NCBI RefSeq assembly: GCF_008369125.1
Contig: NZ_VOAY01000001.1
Span: forward strand, 992,001-1,056,000
Direction: 5' to 3'
Length of the DNA stretch: 64,000 nucleotides
Source: Allopusillimonas sp008369125
Lineage (GTDB): Bacteria > Pseudomonadota > Gammaproteobacteria > Burkholderiales > Burkholderiaceae_B
The notes under the pieces were generated by a model, which saw nothing but the letters and a program-made list of their open reading frames with translations, made no database searches and was not told the DNA's origin. Made by a program: the position numbers and the translations under genes. Below are positions 18,784-27,193 of this stretch, piece after piece (the stretch's first letter is position 1; every line of letters starts with the position of its first letter).

Positions 18784-19683
18784 TCACTTTGTTGACTGTG
18801 GCGTCAGGCTTGCCCCGTTAAGTACCTGATAACTGCGGATTACCTGGCTGTCGTCGGCTCGACCGTCTCCACGGCCTGAAGAAGTCAAAAACATCTGGTA
18901 GGCAGCTGCGGCAAGCGGCAGTGCCGCCTTAACGTCTTTGCCCGCACTGAGCACAATATCCAGATCCTTTACGAAAATGTCGACGGCGCTTGAGACTGCA
19001 GGGTTATCTTGCAGCATGCGCGGCCCGCGGTCGCGCAACATCCAGCTGGAGGCGGCAGAGCCCCCCATGATCTCCAGTAAAAGCTCGGGATTAATGTCGG
19101 CCTTTGCCGCAAGGCTGAAGGCTTCTGCGGTTACGGCAATATGCACGCCACACAATAACTGATTGACCGCTTTAACCATAGCGCCCTGACCAGGCTGCTC
19201 GCCAACATGGAACAGACGCTCACCCATCTGCTTTAAAACGGGTGCAGCCTCCTCGAAGCAGGCTTGCTCGGTAGCTGCCATAATTGTGAGCGTACCCGAC
19301 TCGGCACCCACAACCCCGCCTGAGACGGGTGCATCAATAAACCGTCGGTCGGCGCTTTGTACGAGTGTGCTTAGATGTCGCATGGCGGCTGGCTGGCAGG
19401 TTGCCATGACGCAGACAATGCCATTGCTTTTCAGGCCGCTCAATACGTCAGGTTGCGTGAGGACGTGTTCTGCCTGCTGGGCATTAACGACCATCACGAT
19501 CAGCATGTCGGCATCTCGGGTGGCCTCTGCGGCAGAGGCCAAGATACTGCCGCCCGCTTGAATAAATGCTGCACAAGATTGCTTATTAAGATCTACGCCC
19601 CTAACCTCGTGTCCTTTCAATAGCAGATTCGTTGCCATGGGCAACCCCATGGACCCCAATCCTACAAATGCGATAACACTCAT
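18784..19683 (-). CDS. ltnD: NAD(P)-dependent beta-hydroxyacid dehydrogenase, L-threonate dehydrogenase-like
   Basis: Oxidoreductase of the 3-hydroxyisobutyrate/2-hydroxy-3-oxopropionate family, about 299 residues. The Rossmann motif is VGLGSMGLPMA at the amino end; the substrate loop is FIDAPVSGGVVGAESGTLTI, and the catalytic Lys lies in GAMVKAVNQLL. The ATG at 19683 is preferred, with GGAG nine bases upstream; 13 additional upstream codons look spurious. LtnD oxidises L-threonate in the four-carbon acid pathway; tartronate semialdehyde reductase is the main alternative. It leads the leftward transport cluster. Confidence 0.78.
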   Translation of the reverse strand: MSVIAFVGLGSMGLPMATNLLLKGHEVRGVDLNKQSCAAFIQAGGSILASAAEATRDADMLIVMVVNAQQAEHVLTQPDVLSGLKSNGIVCVMATCQPAAMRHLSTLVQSADRRFIDAPVSGGVVGAESGTLTIMAATEQACFEEAAPVLKQMGERLFHVGEQPGQGAMVKAVNQLLCGVHIAVTAEAFSLAAKADINPELLLEIMGGSAASSWMLRDRGPRMLQDNPAVSSAVDIFVKDLDIVLSAGKDVKAALPLAAAAYQMFLTSSGRGDGRADDSQVIRSYQVLNGASLTPQSTK

Positions 19684-19855
19684 TTTGAAGCTCCATGAGG
19701 TAGACAGCCCAAGTGCCGGCACGCGTTTCGCCCTATCATCTATAGAACTAACGACCTGTCGAGGTTAATACTGCACCATGCGATGCGCATGGTGCAGTAG
19801 ATATGATAGGCGTCGTTCGCAGGTTTCGCGAGGGTCTGGCGAGTATGATCAGATA

Positions 19856-20299
19856 CTAAGGCTTTAGTTGGTCTCGAATTTCGCCTCCCTTGTGGGCGTC
19901 GCTGTGCACGTTGACATAGAGATCGCCCGCCTTATAAGCCTTGTATTGTGAATCGGTAAGTTTGGCATTTGTCGGCACCATCCATTCGTTATCACCCTTT
20001 TTTTCCAGGGTAATGATGGGCGGGCCGTTTTTACCGGCTGCTGCTTCATGGATGTGCGCCATGGTCCCGTTCAGCCCCGACGTTGTAACGCTGCCGGTGA
20101 CAGCCATGTTGTCCTCAATTGTGATCGTGCCCTCACCTTTGGCAGATGTCGTGACAGCCGGCACTTCGTGAGCACCACTTAGCATCACTTTGCTTTGCGC
20201 AGCCATGGCAACGCCATAACCGCCAGCCAAACCGGCGATCATCACGCTGCTTGCCAGAACCGCCAGACGGGTTTTAGTGAAAAGTTTATTGCTGCTCAT
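19856..20299 (-). CDS. exported CHRD-domain protein
   Basis: Secreted single-domain protein, about 147 residues. A signal peptide of about 30 residues (to AMAAQ) is followed by one CHRD domain: LSGAHEVPAVTTSAKG opens it and YVNVHSDAHKGGEIRDQL closes it. CHRD domains were named from chordin and occur in many bacterial exported proteins without a known activity. The ATG at 20299 has AAGGAG at good spacing; an upstream extension is not signal-like. A perfect 14-bp inverted repeat lies in its promoter region. Confidence 0.85.
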   Translation of the reverse strand: MSSNKLFTKTRLAVLASSVMIAGLAGGYGVAMAAQSKVMLSGAHEVPAVTTSAKGEGTITIEDNMAVTGSVTTSGLNGTMAHIHEAAAGKNGPPIITLEKKGDNEWMVPTNAKLTDSQYKAYKAGDLYVNVHSDAHKGGEIRDQLKP

Positions 20300-20340
20300 A
20301 TAAACACTCCTTGTCGTAGAGACCCCGGCGCAACTGCCGG

Positions 20341-20372
20341 CTGTCATCAACTCATGATTGAGTTGATGACAG
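20341..20372. promoter_or_regulatory. perfect 14-bp inverted repeat upstream of the CHRD gene
   Basis: Arms ctgtcatcaactca (20341-20354) and its exact reverse complement (20359-20372) flank a 4-nt centre. It sits between two divergent genes, 42 bp from the CHRD start. No T-run follows in either direction, so an operator is more likely than a terminator. Confidence 0.5.
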
Positions 20373-20555
20373 ATCTCCTATTCAGCATATAGTGTGCCTG
20401 CTACTGTATTAGCCGGGTACTATGTCAGCATTGTCGGCAGCATGATTGTTCAACCCTACAGGCAGTTTCTGGTGTGTCATCGAGGCGCAGCATTATTACC
20501 AGCCCTCCTGAGCGCTTCGCGACCCCGCCTGAATACCTGTTCAGAGAGGCCCATC

Positions 20556-22055
20556 ATGGCAAACCCGCTCGCGCCGTACTATCCCATTATCTACGTTCGT
20601 GGCTATGCAATGACGCCAGGCGAAATCGCGGCAACTGTATCAACGCCATACATGGGCTTCAATCTTGGTGCCACCAAGGCCCGGCAGGCCTGGGACGGCC
20701 GCGTGGTTCGGCATGTTTTTGAATCTCCGCTGATCCGCTTGATGAAAGACTATGGCTATCGCGACATTTTTTCTGATGGCCTGGAAATTGCAGGCACAAT
20801 TCAGCCGCGCAGCATCATTATTTACCGCTACTACGACCCGGCAGATTCGGATCTGGGTACGGGTAAGGTATTGTCCATACCCGAGGCGGCAGCCGGCTTG
20901 AAGGACCTGATTCACGGGCTTCGCAAGCAAGTCTGTGGCGACGATAAAACATTGCTTGATCAGTTTAAGGTCCATCTGGTGGCTCACTCTATGGGGGGCC
21001 TGGTCGTGCGCAGTTTTCTGCAAAACGATAAGATAAGCACCAAGGCCGATCGAAGCCTGGTAGACAAGGTTTTCACTTACGCAACACCACATAACGGTAT
21101 CGAGATGGCGGGCCTGAACGTACCCGCTTTTCTGGGCCTGTGGGACATGAATAACTTTAACCGCAAGAAAATCGCCGAGTTTCTTGGCATGACCGGGCAA
21201 CGCGATCGTGTTGACTCGCTCGATGGCAAGTTCGACCCACAGAAGTTCTTCTGTTTTGTCGGCACTAATCATCGAGACTATGAGGTTGCTCTGGGGCTTT
21301 CCAAACGGCTTGCCGGTGAAATGAGCGATGGGCTGGTGCAAATCGAGAACGCTACCGTTAGCAAGGCACCGAGAGCTTTCGCTTATCGCAGCCATAGTGG
21401 CCCTTACGGTGTCGTCAATTCTGAGGAAGGCTACCAAAACCTGGTGCGATTTCTGTTCGGCGACGTCCGCGCAGACGGCGAACTGGCCGTTGCATGTTTG
21501 CCGTTGCCTCCTTCAGTGCAAAAGGCCAAGGATGCAGGCAAAACCGTTCGTGCCTCCTACTATTTCGAGGCAACCGTGGCGCCTCGAGGAGAAATGAGCT
21601 ACAACCTCACCGAGCGGCGGTGTGACACCTATAGTGCAGTGCTGCGCGGCTACGATGAGTTATTAAAGATTGAGCGCGCAGAACTAGATGCGCCGCGCTC
21701 CCCGATGCTGTTTTCGGTATTTCTGGATAGCAAAAAAATAACACTGGGGCGCACACTTGTCTTTTCGGTAGAGCTTGCTGTTTCAACAACGGGCTATAAC
21801 ATTGACGGTTTTCTCTGGCTGGATCAACATGTCGAGGGTGAGTACCTGTATCGCGACACGTTAACCATTCGCGTGACGCATACGACAGACGGTTTTAATG
21901 TACGTTACGTGAGCACCGACAACAAATGGAGCGAGTCTACGGGCACGCTTGCCGAACAGGGCAAGGGGCAATACGTTATCCCTTTGTCGTCCAGCAAAGG
22001 CTTCAAAGGGCAGCTGCTGCTGGGTGTTCAGGCCATTGAGGCCGCCCCAGAGTAG
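20556..22055 (+). CDS. lipase-like alpha/beta hydrolase
   Basis: Predicted serine esterase or lipase, about 499 residues. After IIYVRGYAMTPGE the nucleophile elbow is LVAHSMGGLV, with Ser near residue 145; TPHNGIEMAG follows, as in PGAP1/LipA-like hydrolases. The last 200 residues are beta-rich, a possible accessory domain. No signal peptide is seen. The ATG at 20556 has AGAGAGG six bases upstream; earlier in-frame codons lack family similarity. It stands alone between the CHRD and Rieske genes. Substrate unknown. Confidence 0.8.
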   Translation: MANPLAPYYPIIYVRGYAMTPGEIAATVSTPYMGFNLGATKARQAWDGRVVRHVFESPLIRLMKDYGYRDIFSDGLEIAGTIQPRSIIIYRYYDPADSDLGTGKVLSIPEAAAGLKDLIHGLRKQVCGDDKTLLDQFKVHLVAHSMGGLVVRSFLQNDKISTKADRSLVDKVFTYATPHNGIEMAGLNVPAFLGLWDMNNFNRKKIAEFLGMTGQRDRVDSLDGKFDPQKFFCFVGTNHRDYEVALGLSKRLAGEMSDGLVQIENATVSKAPRAFAYRSHSGPYGVVNSEEGYQNLVRFLFGDVRADGELAVACLPLPPSVQKAKDAGKTVRASYYFEATVAPRGEMSYNLTERRCDTYSAVLRGYDELLKIERAELDAPRSPMLFSVFLDSKKITLGRTLVFSVELAVSTTGYNIDGFLWLDQHVEGEYLYRDTLTIRVTHTTDGFNVRYVSTDNKWSESTGTLAEQGKGQYVIPLSSSKGFKGQLLLGVQAIEAAPE

Positions 22056-22291
22056 TTTTCATACACCTGAGTGCTCTGAACATTTTTGGGGTCGTTGTTC
22101 ACTTAGTGCGGAACTTTTCATGGCCAGCTCCGGTCATCTACAAAAGAGAGTGCTCGAAATGGGTAGTACATGCCTGCATCGCCCATTAGCTCGCAGTAGT
22201 TCATGTTTTTGAATGCGGGGTAAAGACGGCCAGACTGATCGTGTTTTGGACACCTTCCTTGAATAAATCAAATTAAAGCAAGGTTCCAATC

Positions 22292-22945
22292 ATGAGCAAT
22301 GAACTAGATGCCAAGTTTCATCACGCCGAAATCATCCTGAAAAAACGTCGCCTCTTACTGGGCACCGCAGTCACAATGGGCGCTGCGGGCACCATATCAA
22401 CGGCTGTTCCATTTGTCGACTCAATGAAGCCCAGCGCGCGGGCACTGGCGGCCGCTGGCCCAGTCGACATAGACGTCAGCAAGATCGCACCCGGGGACAT
22501 GATAACGGCGGCATGGCGCGGCCGGCCAATCTGGGTGGTGCATCGCACCAAAGAAGAGTTGGCCGCATTGCCAAAAATGGAGTCTTTGCTGGCAGACCCC
22601 CTTTCACTTACTTCCCAGCAACCTCCCGACATGCAAAATCTCAATTTGAAAGAAGGCTTTCGCGCGATTAAGCCCGAGTTTCTGGTTTTAGTTGGCATTT
22701 GTACGCATCTGGGCTGTATTCCAACGTATATGCCGGCGCCCGGATCGCTAGACCCAACCTGGCCAGGCGGCTTTCTGTGCCCCTGCCATGGCACGCGCTA
22801 CGACCTGTCAGGCCGGGTACTGGCAAACTTTCCTGCCCCGCTTAATTTGCCCGTACCGCCCTATTATTTTGAGTCAAATACATTGATCAAGGTGGGTATG
22901 CTCAAAGACAACAACGACCAGAACTGGGAGCCTCAAACTTGGTAA
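22292..22945 (+). CDS. petA: Rieske iron-sulfur subunit of the cytochrome bc1 complex, solitary copy
   Basis: Membrane-anchored Rieske protein, 217 residues. One hydrophobic anchor (residues 21-42) follows an RR-containing amino end, as in Tat-inserted Rieske proteins. The cluster ligands are CTHLGC (C137, H139) and CPCH (C163, H166), with C142/C165 placed for the disulfide. The residue after the CPCHG box reads TRYDLSG, while many PetA proteins have SxYD. Cytochrome b and c1 genes normally follow petA; here a VapC module does. This may be a second copy or a relocated subunit. Confidence 0.88.
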   Translation: MSNELDAKFHHAEIILKKRRLLLGTAVTMGAAGTISTAVPFVDSMKPSARALAAAGPVDIDVSKIAPGDMITAAWRGRPIWVVHRTKEELAALPKMESLLADPLSLTSQQPPDMQNLNLKEGFRAIKPEFLVLVGICTHLGCIPTYMPAPGSLDPTWPGGFLCPCHGTRYDLSGRVLANFPAPLNLPVPPYYFESNTLIKVGMLKDNNDQNWEPQTW

Positions 22946-22993
22946 CTGTTGAGTGCTCGCAGCTGGCTTAAACGCCCAGTTCGATTTACGAAA

Positions 22994-23422
22994 TTACCGG
23001 CCCGCCCTGAGGGGATTGAATAATTCAGTGCCTGCAAAGTCTTTTTCGTTGTCGGTCGCAACAATACAACTGTTCGCCTCAGCAACGGCGGCGATGACAG
23101 TATCGAGTGCGTTTTTGGGTTGCCCTTTCGCTTTGCTCTCTGCCATCAGGCGAGCCCAGATGAGACTAGCGCGCTCGTCGAACGCAAGAATGCGCCCTGA
23201 AAAGAGCGCTTGCGGACCTTCAGGTCCGGAAAACCAAGCCTCAAGTTGATCGCGTCGTTTGCCGCTAGGCTTCTCGAGTATTCCTCGGCGGATTTCTGCG
23301 AGCGTCAATGAAGCAATAAACAGATCCTCGTCACGCTGAGTGGCCATCCATTTAAGTAATGATTCTGATGGTATTGGCTTGATCACGTTACTAATGATGT
23401 TGGTATCAAGAAGGTATCGCAT
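22994..23422 (-). CDS. vapC: VapC-type PIN-domain toxin
   Basis: Predicted ribonuclease toxin, 142 residues. The four PIN acidic residues are in place: D6 in LLDTNIIS, E43 in LAEIRRG, D107 in NALDTVIAA and D124 in VATDNEKDF, so the enzyme looks intact. Its ATG overlaps the antitoxin stop by one base (TGATG), the usual coupled arrangement. Toxins of this family cleave tRNA or rRNA and are silenced by the partner protein; the target here is unknown. Confidence 0.88.
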   Translation of the reverse strand: MRYLLDTNIISNVIKPIPSESLLKWMATQRDEDLFIASLTLAEIRRGILEKPSGKRRDQLEAWFSGPEGPQALFSGRILAFDERASLIWARLMAESKAKGQPKNALDTVIAAVAEANSCIVATDNEKDFAGTELFNPLRAGR

Positions 23423-23721
23423 CAGAACTCAACCGGGCGTCCTGTATCGCGGGTACGTGTCAGGTCTAGATCAGCATCAACCAGCGGTGAACGTCGTAGG
23501 GCCGCAAGGATACCCCCTTTTTGCTTAGGCTCATCAGCGATTGTTTGTTTAACAAAGGCGCGTAACCGTGAAGCTTCGGGACCGTCTTGAGCCATCCGAC
23601 GCGCCAATGTGCGGATCAGTTCGCGATCTGTATCACGTCCCAGTACCTCAAAGCGTGCGAGGCCACGCTCGCTTAGGCGAGTTCGATAGGCTTGGATGGC
23701 GCGATTCTGCGCAGTGCTCAT
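23422..23721 (-). CDS. putative antitoxin partner of VapC
   Basis: Small cytoplasmic protein, 99 residues, immediately upstream of and coupled to the PIN toxin. The sequence (RTRLSERGLARFEVLGRDTD near the amino end, GGILAALRRSPLVDADLDLT near the carboxyl end) does not match the common RHH or AbrB antitoxins in an obvious way, but the gene order, size and one-base overlap make an antitoxin role very likely. The C-terminal ILAALRRSPLVDADL segment is a good candidate for the toxin-binding tail. Confidence 0.75.
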   Translation of the reverse strand: MSTAQNRAIQAYRTRLSERGLARFEVLGRDTDRELIRTLARRMAQDGPEASRLRAFVKQTIADEPKQKGGILAALRRSPLVDADLDLTRTRDTGRPVEF

Positions 23722-23930
23722 GGCTTATCTCCTGATATTGCCTGTAATATAGCCAGACGAGTTAGATTTGGCAAGATGCTTACTATTAATAATAGTGCGC
23801 AGGAATGCTCTTCGTAGTGTGACCATCCTCCCCTGATCCCGCCAGGCAGATGGGTATCAGCACTGCATATCGCATGCCAAGCCAGCCGACAAAAGCCAGT
23901 ACCCAAGTAGCCCTTTGCCCTGCAGTTGGA

Positions 23931-24416
23931 TCAGCCCTGACGATGCATAAGAAGCAGCTTCTCGCGAAGATCAGTCATAATCTTGCAGAATACGGTGGCC
24001 GGCAACGAGGTCGTGGAAGATTCGGGTTCAGAACCCGTTTCGTGTATTAGCGTCAGCCCCTCCGTAGAAATCAGCACCTTCTGTAAGCCAATAGACTGCT
24101 CTATACGTGCACAAATGGCACGCCCAATAAGCTGATGGTGCTCGGCCGAGCCGTATGTAATGCTAATTCCTGCCCAGTACACAGCACGGCGGTCTGCCTG
24201 GCTGGCCAGGCTCTTTGCATCCCAGCCACTGGAACAAAACGCTATGGCTCGCCGCGGGTCAGTTTCTGGAAACTTAATGCCCTGAATAAACCCTTCTATT
24301 GAGGCAAGCAGTATGTCATCAAGTACAAACGGAGAGAGGCTGAAATTTGACAGTGCCACGCCGCGCCAGTCAGTTGAGGTACCCGACACGTTCAGGCTGG
24401 AAGAAGTTACTTGCAT
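23931..24416 (-). CDS. conserved-looking hypothetical protein
   Basis: A 161-residue soluble protein with no recognised motif. The pattern IKFPETDPRRAIAF, then YGSAEHHQLIGRAI and VLISTEGLTLIHETG, has a faint resemblance to NADAR/YbiA proteins (a processing step, a Lys/Phe segment and a TEGLTLIHE end), but key residues cannot be confirmed by eye. The frame is long, with good codon character and no rival on the other strand. It lies between the toxin-antitoxin pair and the divergent acyltransferase gene; no operon partner. Confidence 0.55.
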   Translation of the reverse strand: MQVTSSSLNVSGTSTDWRGVALSNFSLSPFVLDDILLASIEGFIQGIKFPETDPRRAIAFCSSGWDAKSLASQADRRAVYWAGISITYGSAEHHQLIGRAICARIEQSIGLQKVLISTEGLTLIHETGSEPESSTTSLPATVFCKIMTDLREKLLLMHRQG

Positions 24417-24677
24417 TGCGGCATCCTTACGGAGATTCAGGGCAAAGACAGTTGATGGCGCGATAAAGCCAAGCGCCAGAGCAATGTTAGCGTTGACGTA
24501 GTGATTGCGCTCTTATTTGGTATTGCACCATACAATGCATGATACTGTCGGCGGAATAACATTGTTAAATGCCTGGCTCGTCAGGGGTTTATCGCTCAAT
24601 GTGTACTCCCCGCAGTTACCTTAACCCTTCGGATACCGTCATCGTCGTTTAGCGGCTGGGCGCCACTAGGACAAAAT

Positions 24678-25559
24678 TTGAATTACAAACTACAACACGT
24701 ATTGACCTCGGGTCTATTGCGCGTGTTTGCCGCGCTGCCTTATGGGTTAGTCGCCCGGGCCGGAGAGGGGCTAGGCCGATTACTGTACCGGCTTCCAAGC
24801 AAACGTAAGCGCATTTTGCATACAAATTTGCGTCTTTGTTTTCCGGAAAAAACTGACGAACAGCGCGAAAGCCTGGCGCGTTCAACATTTGAGCATGTTA
24901 TTCGCAGCTACTTCGAGCGCGGTGTGCAATGGTATGGCAGTGCCAAGACGCTTACGCGTTTGACTGAGCTACACAGCGCCATAGATCTGGCCGACGCTTA
25001 CGAGCAGCCCACCATCTTCTTGGGGTTTCATTTTGCCGGCATTGAGGCGGGCTGCATGTATTACTCTATCCACCACCCGGTTGCCTCGCTGTATACACCA
25101 ATGTCGAATAAGGCTGCGGAAGATATCTCTCGCGTACAGCGCTCCAGATTTGGCACCGAAATGATTCCACGCGGTAGCAGTGCCCGCCAAACCCTGAATA
25201 TACTGAAATCAGGCAAGCCCATTATGTTGGCGGCTGACATGGATTTTGGCCTGCGCGACTCGGTATTCGTACCGTTTTTTGGCGTTCAGGCTTGTACGCT
25301 AACAGCTGTATCCCGTCTGGCCAAGATAAGCGGCGCACGCGTAGTGCCCTTCGTGACCGAAGTGCTGCCCAATTACCGTGGCTACAAGCTAAAGATTTTT
25401 GAACCTCTGCAAAACTACCCATGTGGCGACGACAAAGCTGATGCCCTGCTGACCAATCAGTTTCTGGAAGCGCAGATACAGAATATTCCTGAACAATATT
25501 ATTGGGTGCATCGTCGCTTTAAGCGCCGCCCCGAGGGCGAGCTGCCGGTTTACCAATAA
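24678..25559 (+). CDS. LpxL/HtrB-like lipid acyltransferase
   Basis: Inner-membrane acyltransferase of the lipid A late-acylation family, 293 residues. A hydrophobic amino end precedes the catalytic HFAGIE motif (His-x4-Glu) near residue 118; later conserved stretches are MIPRGSSARQTL and ADMDFGLRDSVFVPFFG. The start is TTG at 24678, preceded by AGGA; the next in-frame methionine would remove conserved residues. The last codons and the stop lie inside the first of four 36-bp tandem repeats, so the carboxyl end may have been changed by repeat slippage. It adds a secondary acyl chain to lipid A or a related lipid (inferred). Confidence 0.85.
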   Translation: MNYKLQHVLTSGLLRVFAALPYGLVARAGEGLGRLLYRLPSKRKRILHTNLRLCFPEKTDEQRESLARSTFEHVIRSYFERGVQWYGSAKTLTRLTELHSAIDLADAYEQPTIFLGFHFAGIEAGCMYYSIHHPVASLYTPMSNKAAEDISRVQRSRFGTEMIPRGSSARQTLNILKSGKPIMLAADMDFGLRDSVFVPFFGVQACTLTAVSRLAKISGARVVPFVTEVLPNYRGYKLKIFEPLQNYPCGDDKADALLTNQFLEAQIQNIPEQYYWVHRRFKRRPEGELPVYQ

Positions 25560-25676
25560 TGAGCGTCTGAGGGCGGTCTGCCAGTTTGCCAGTCATGAAC
25601 ATCTGATGGCTAGCTGCCGGTTTAACGGTAATAAGCATCAGAGGGCGAGCTGCCGCTTTACCAGAAATAAACACCG
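25533..25676 (+). repeat. four 36-bp tandem repeats over the acyltransferase stop codon
   Basis: Units at 25533-25568, 25569-25604, 25605-25640 and 25641-25676, each close to gagggcgagctgccggttta in its first 20 bases. The first unit encodes the last residues (EGELPVYQ) and the stop; the others are untranslated copies of the same gene end. The period equals twelve codons. Confidence 0.85.
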
Positions 25677-25686
25677 GCAATGCCGG
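25672..25686 (+). terminator. short hairpin after the repeats
   Basis: accggc (25672-25677) pairs with gccggt (25681-25686) around a 3-nt loop, followed by tagtttc. A weak terminator for the acyltransferase gene. Confidence 0.4.
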
Positions 25687-25739
25687 TTAGTTTCGGTGTA
25701 CTGAGAGGGAAGCTGTACTCTTCCCGCCTGAGGCCCGCC

Positions 25740-26312
25740 CTACCCTGTGAGCCACTTGGCGAACATCACCACGCCTTTATATGTCCAGCCGTTTTCCACA
25801 ACAAGTTTGTGCAACGGCTCGCGCATTTCGTTGATATCAAACTTATAGGTGTAACTGAGCTTGGGAACGGGCAGCCCGTTCTCGACCTGCACCCCATACA
25901 CGGTTTCGTGCCTGAAGTTGTAAAAATCAATGCCCCATTGCGCCTTGAACTGTAAATTTAAACTGGTTGGGCTGCCCGAACCATCAAACTGGGACTGATA
26001 TTCACGTACCCGCACCACATGGTCAGACTCGTCAACCCAGATGGTAAAGCGAGTTAAATAGGCAATACGGTGTATGCGCATCAGATCAAACCAGGTGGCA
26101 TCCGCGTACTTCCAGTCCAAAATTAGCTGGTCGTCGCGTTTTCCGGGCTTGATAACAAAAGGAAACTCGGGCGCGTTGTTCATGGCCAGCATGCGTTGCC
26201 GCAAGCTTTCAGTGCTAACTGGGCTTGAGCCTGGCGCCGGTGTAAACGTCAGCGCCAAAGTCGCCATACGAAAAAACACAATGGCGACCGTCGAAAATAC
26301 AGCCACCGCCAT
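25740..26312 (-). CDS. hypothetical protein, overlaps the LprI-like gene
   Basis: Predicted 190-residue protein. The amino end is hydrophobic (VAVFSTVAIVFF), but that part overlaps the end of the upstream gene by 98 bp; a start at the ATG near 26267 would lessen this. The body (WKYADATWFDLMRIHRIAYL, VVRVREYQSQFDGSG, YTYKFDINEMREPLH) is well-formed and aromatic-rich, with no stop, so it is probably expressed. The function is unknown. No Shine-Dalgarno is clear at any candidate start. Confidence 0.6.
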   Translation of the reverse strand: MAVAVFSTVAIVFFRMATLALTFTPAPGSSPVSTESLRQRMLAMNNAPEFPFVIKPGKRDDQLILDWKYADATWFDLMRIHRIAYLTRFTIWVDESDHVVRVREYQSQFDGSGSPTSLNLQFKAQWGIDFYNFRHETVYGVQVENGLPVPKLSYTYKFDINEMREPLHKLVVENGWTYKGVVMFAKWLTG

Positions 26313-27024
26313 GGTAATAATTGCAATCGCCGTAGGTATCGACGTTTAACGTGCCGCTGGCATCCAGATCGAAGTTAATGTCACATACCGGCGCACTTGG
26401 CTCGGTGGGGTCATAGCTTGCACCGTGAAGTGCCCTGCCCTCAGGCTTGCCATAGAGCGTGACAGCTCCTGAACAGCCCGGCATGCCTGTGATAAGGTCC
26501 ACCACCAGATAGTCGGGCTTGGCGGTGCCGCGTCGTATGGTTGCGGAAAGCATTCCACTGCCCTTGCCCGACCAGGACCCCACCCAGGGGTCTGTAGTGG
26601 GAGCAGCTGTAGAAAGTGCCTCGATACGCGCCGCATAGATCCCCTGCAGGCACATAAGCTGGCCCATTTCGCGAGGGCTTAAGCCCTCTTCGCTGGTGGG
26701 GTCTGGTGTGACGGCGTCAAGCGCGCATTGGCGATTGCGTTTGCTCAGCCATTCGCGTTGGCCTGACATCAGCGCTGTCCGGTCGGCATCGTTGTTTTGT
26801 GCAGCAAGTGCTGCCCGGTAGGCCTTAGTCATCTTCCCGTCAAGCGAACCTACTGTATCCCAGTTGCAAATGGACTTCTCGACCTGAAGTGTGGCTTTGG
26901 TACAGTCGAACCCTGGGCCGGATGCCCATGCGGGTGCCGACGATGTGATGCCCAGAGCGAGTATGGCCGCTGTCGCATTTAAGTAGTGCCCTAACCGTGG
27001 TGAACAGAAGTACCGAGTGTCCAT
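26215..27024 (-). CDS. exported LprI-like (DUF1311) protein
   Basis: Secreted protein, about 269 residues. A signal-like hydrophobic stretch ends near PAWASG, followed by an LprI-type cysteine domain: FDCTKATLQVEKSICNW, then AYRAAL and QREWLSKRNRQC. LprI-like domains are linked to lysozyme inhibition. The C-terminal 120 residues, including TDPWVGSWSGKGSGM, form a separate beta-rich domain. The ATG at 27024 is chosen because GTGGGG lies at good spacing; a GTG at 27036 is the alternative. Lysozyme protection is a family-level guess only. Confidence 0.72.
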   Translation of the reverse strand: MDTRYFCSPRLGHYLNATAAILALGITSSAPAWASGPGFDCTKATLQVEKSICNWDTVGSLDGKMTKAYRAALAAQNNDADRTALMSGQREWLSKRNRQCALDAVTPDPTSEEGLSPREMGQLMCLQGIYAARIEALSTAAPTTDPWVGSWSGKGSGMLSATIRRGTAKPDYLVVDLITGMPGCSGAVTLYGKPEGRALHGASYDPTEPSAPVCDINFDLDASGTLNVDTYGDCNYYHGGGCIFDGRHCVFSYGDFGADVYTGARLKPS

Positions 27025-27193
27025 GTTTAGCCCCACCGTGGTGACGTTGTCGCTATTGTCAGACTGTCTTTATAAGTGATAGCAGCTCGTTGTGATACTG
27101 AAATGTTGGTGTGACCAGAGCGCTTCACCAGACCCGGTAACACTAATTACGACCAATACAGATTGGTGTGATTCAGGAAGCCAGGCATGGTTC

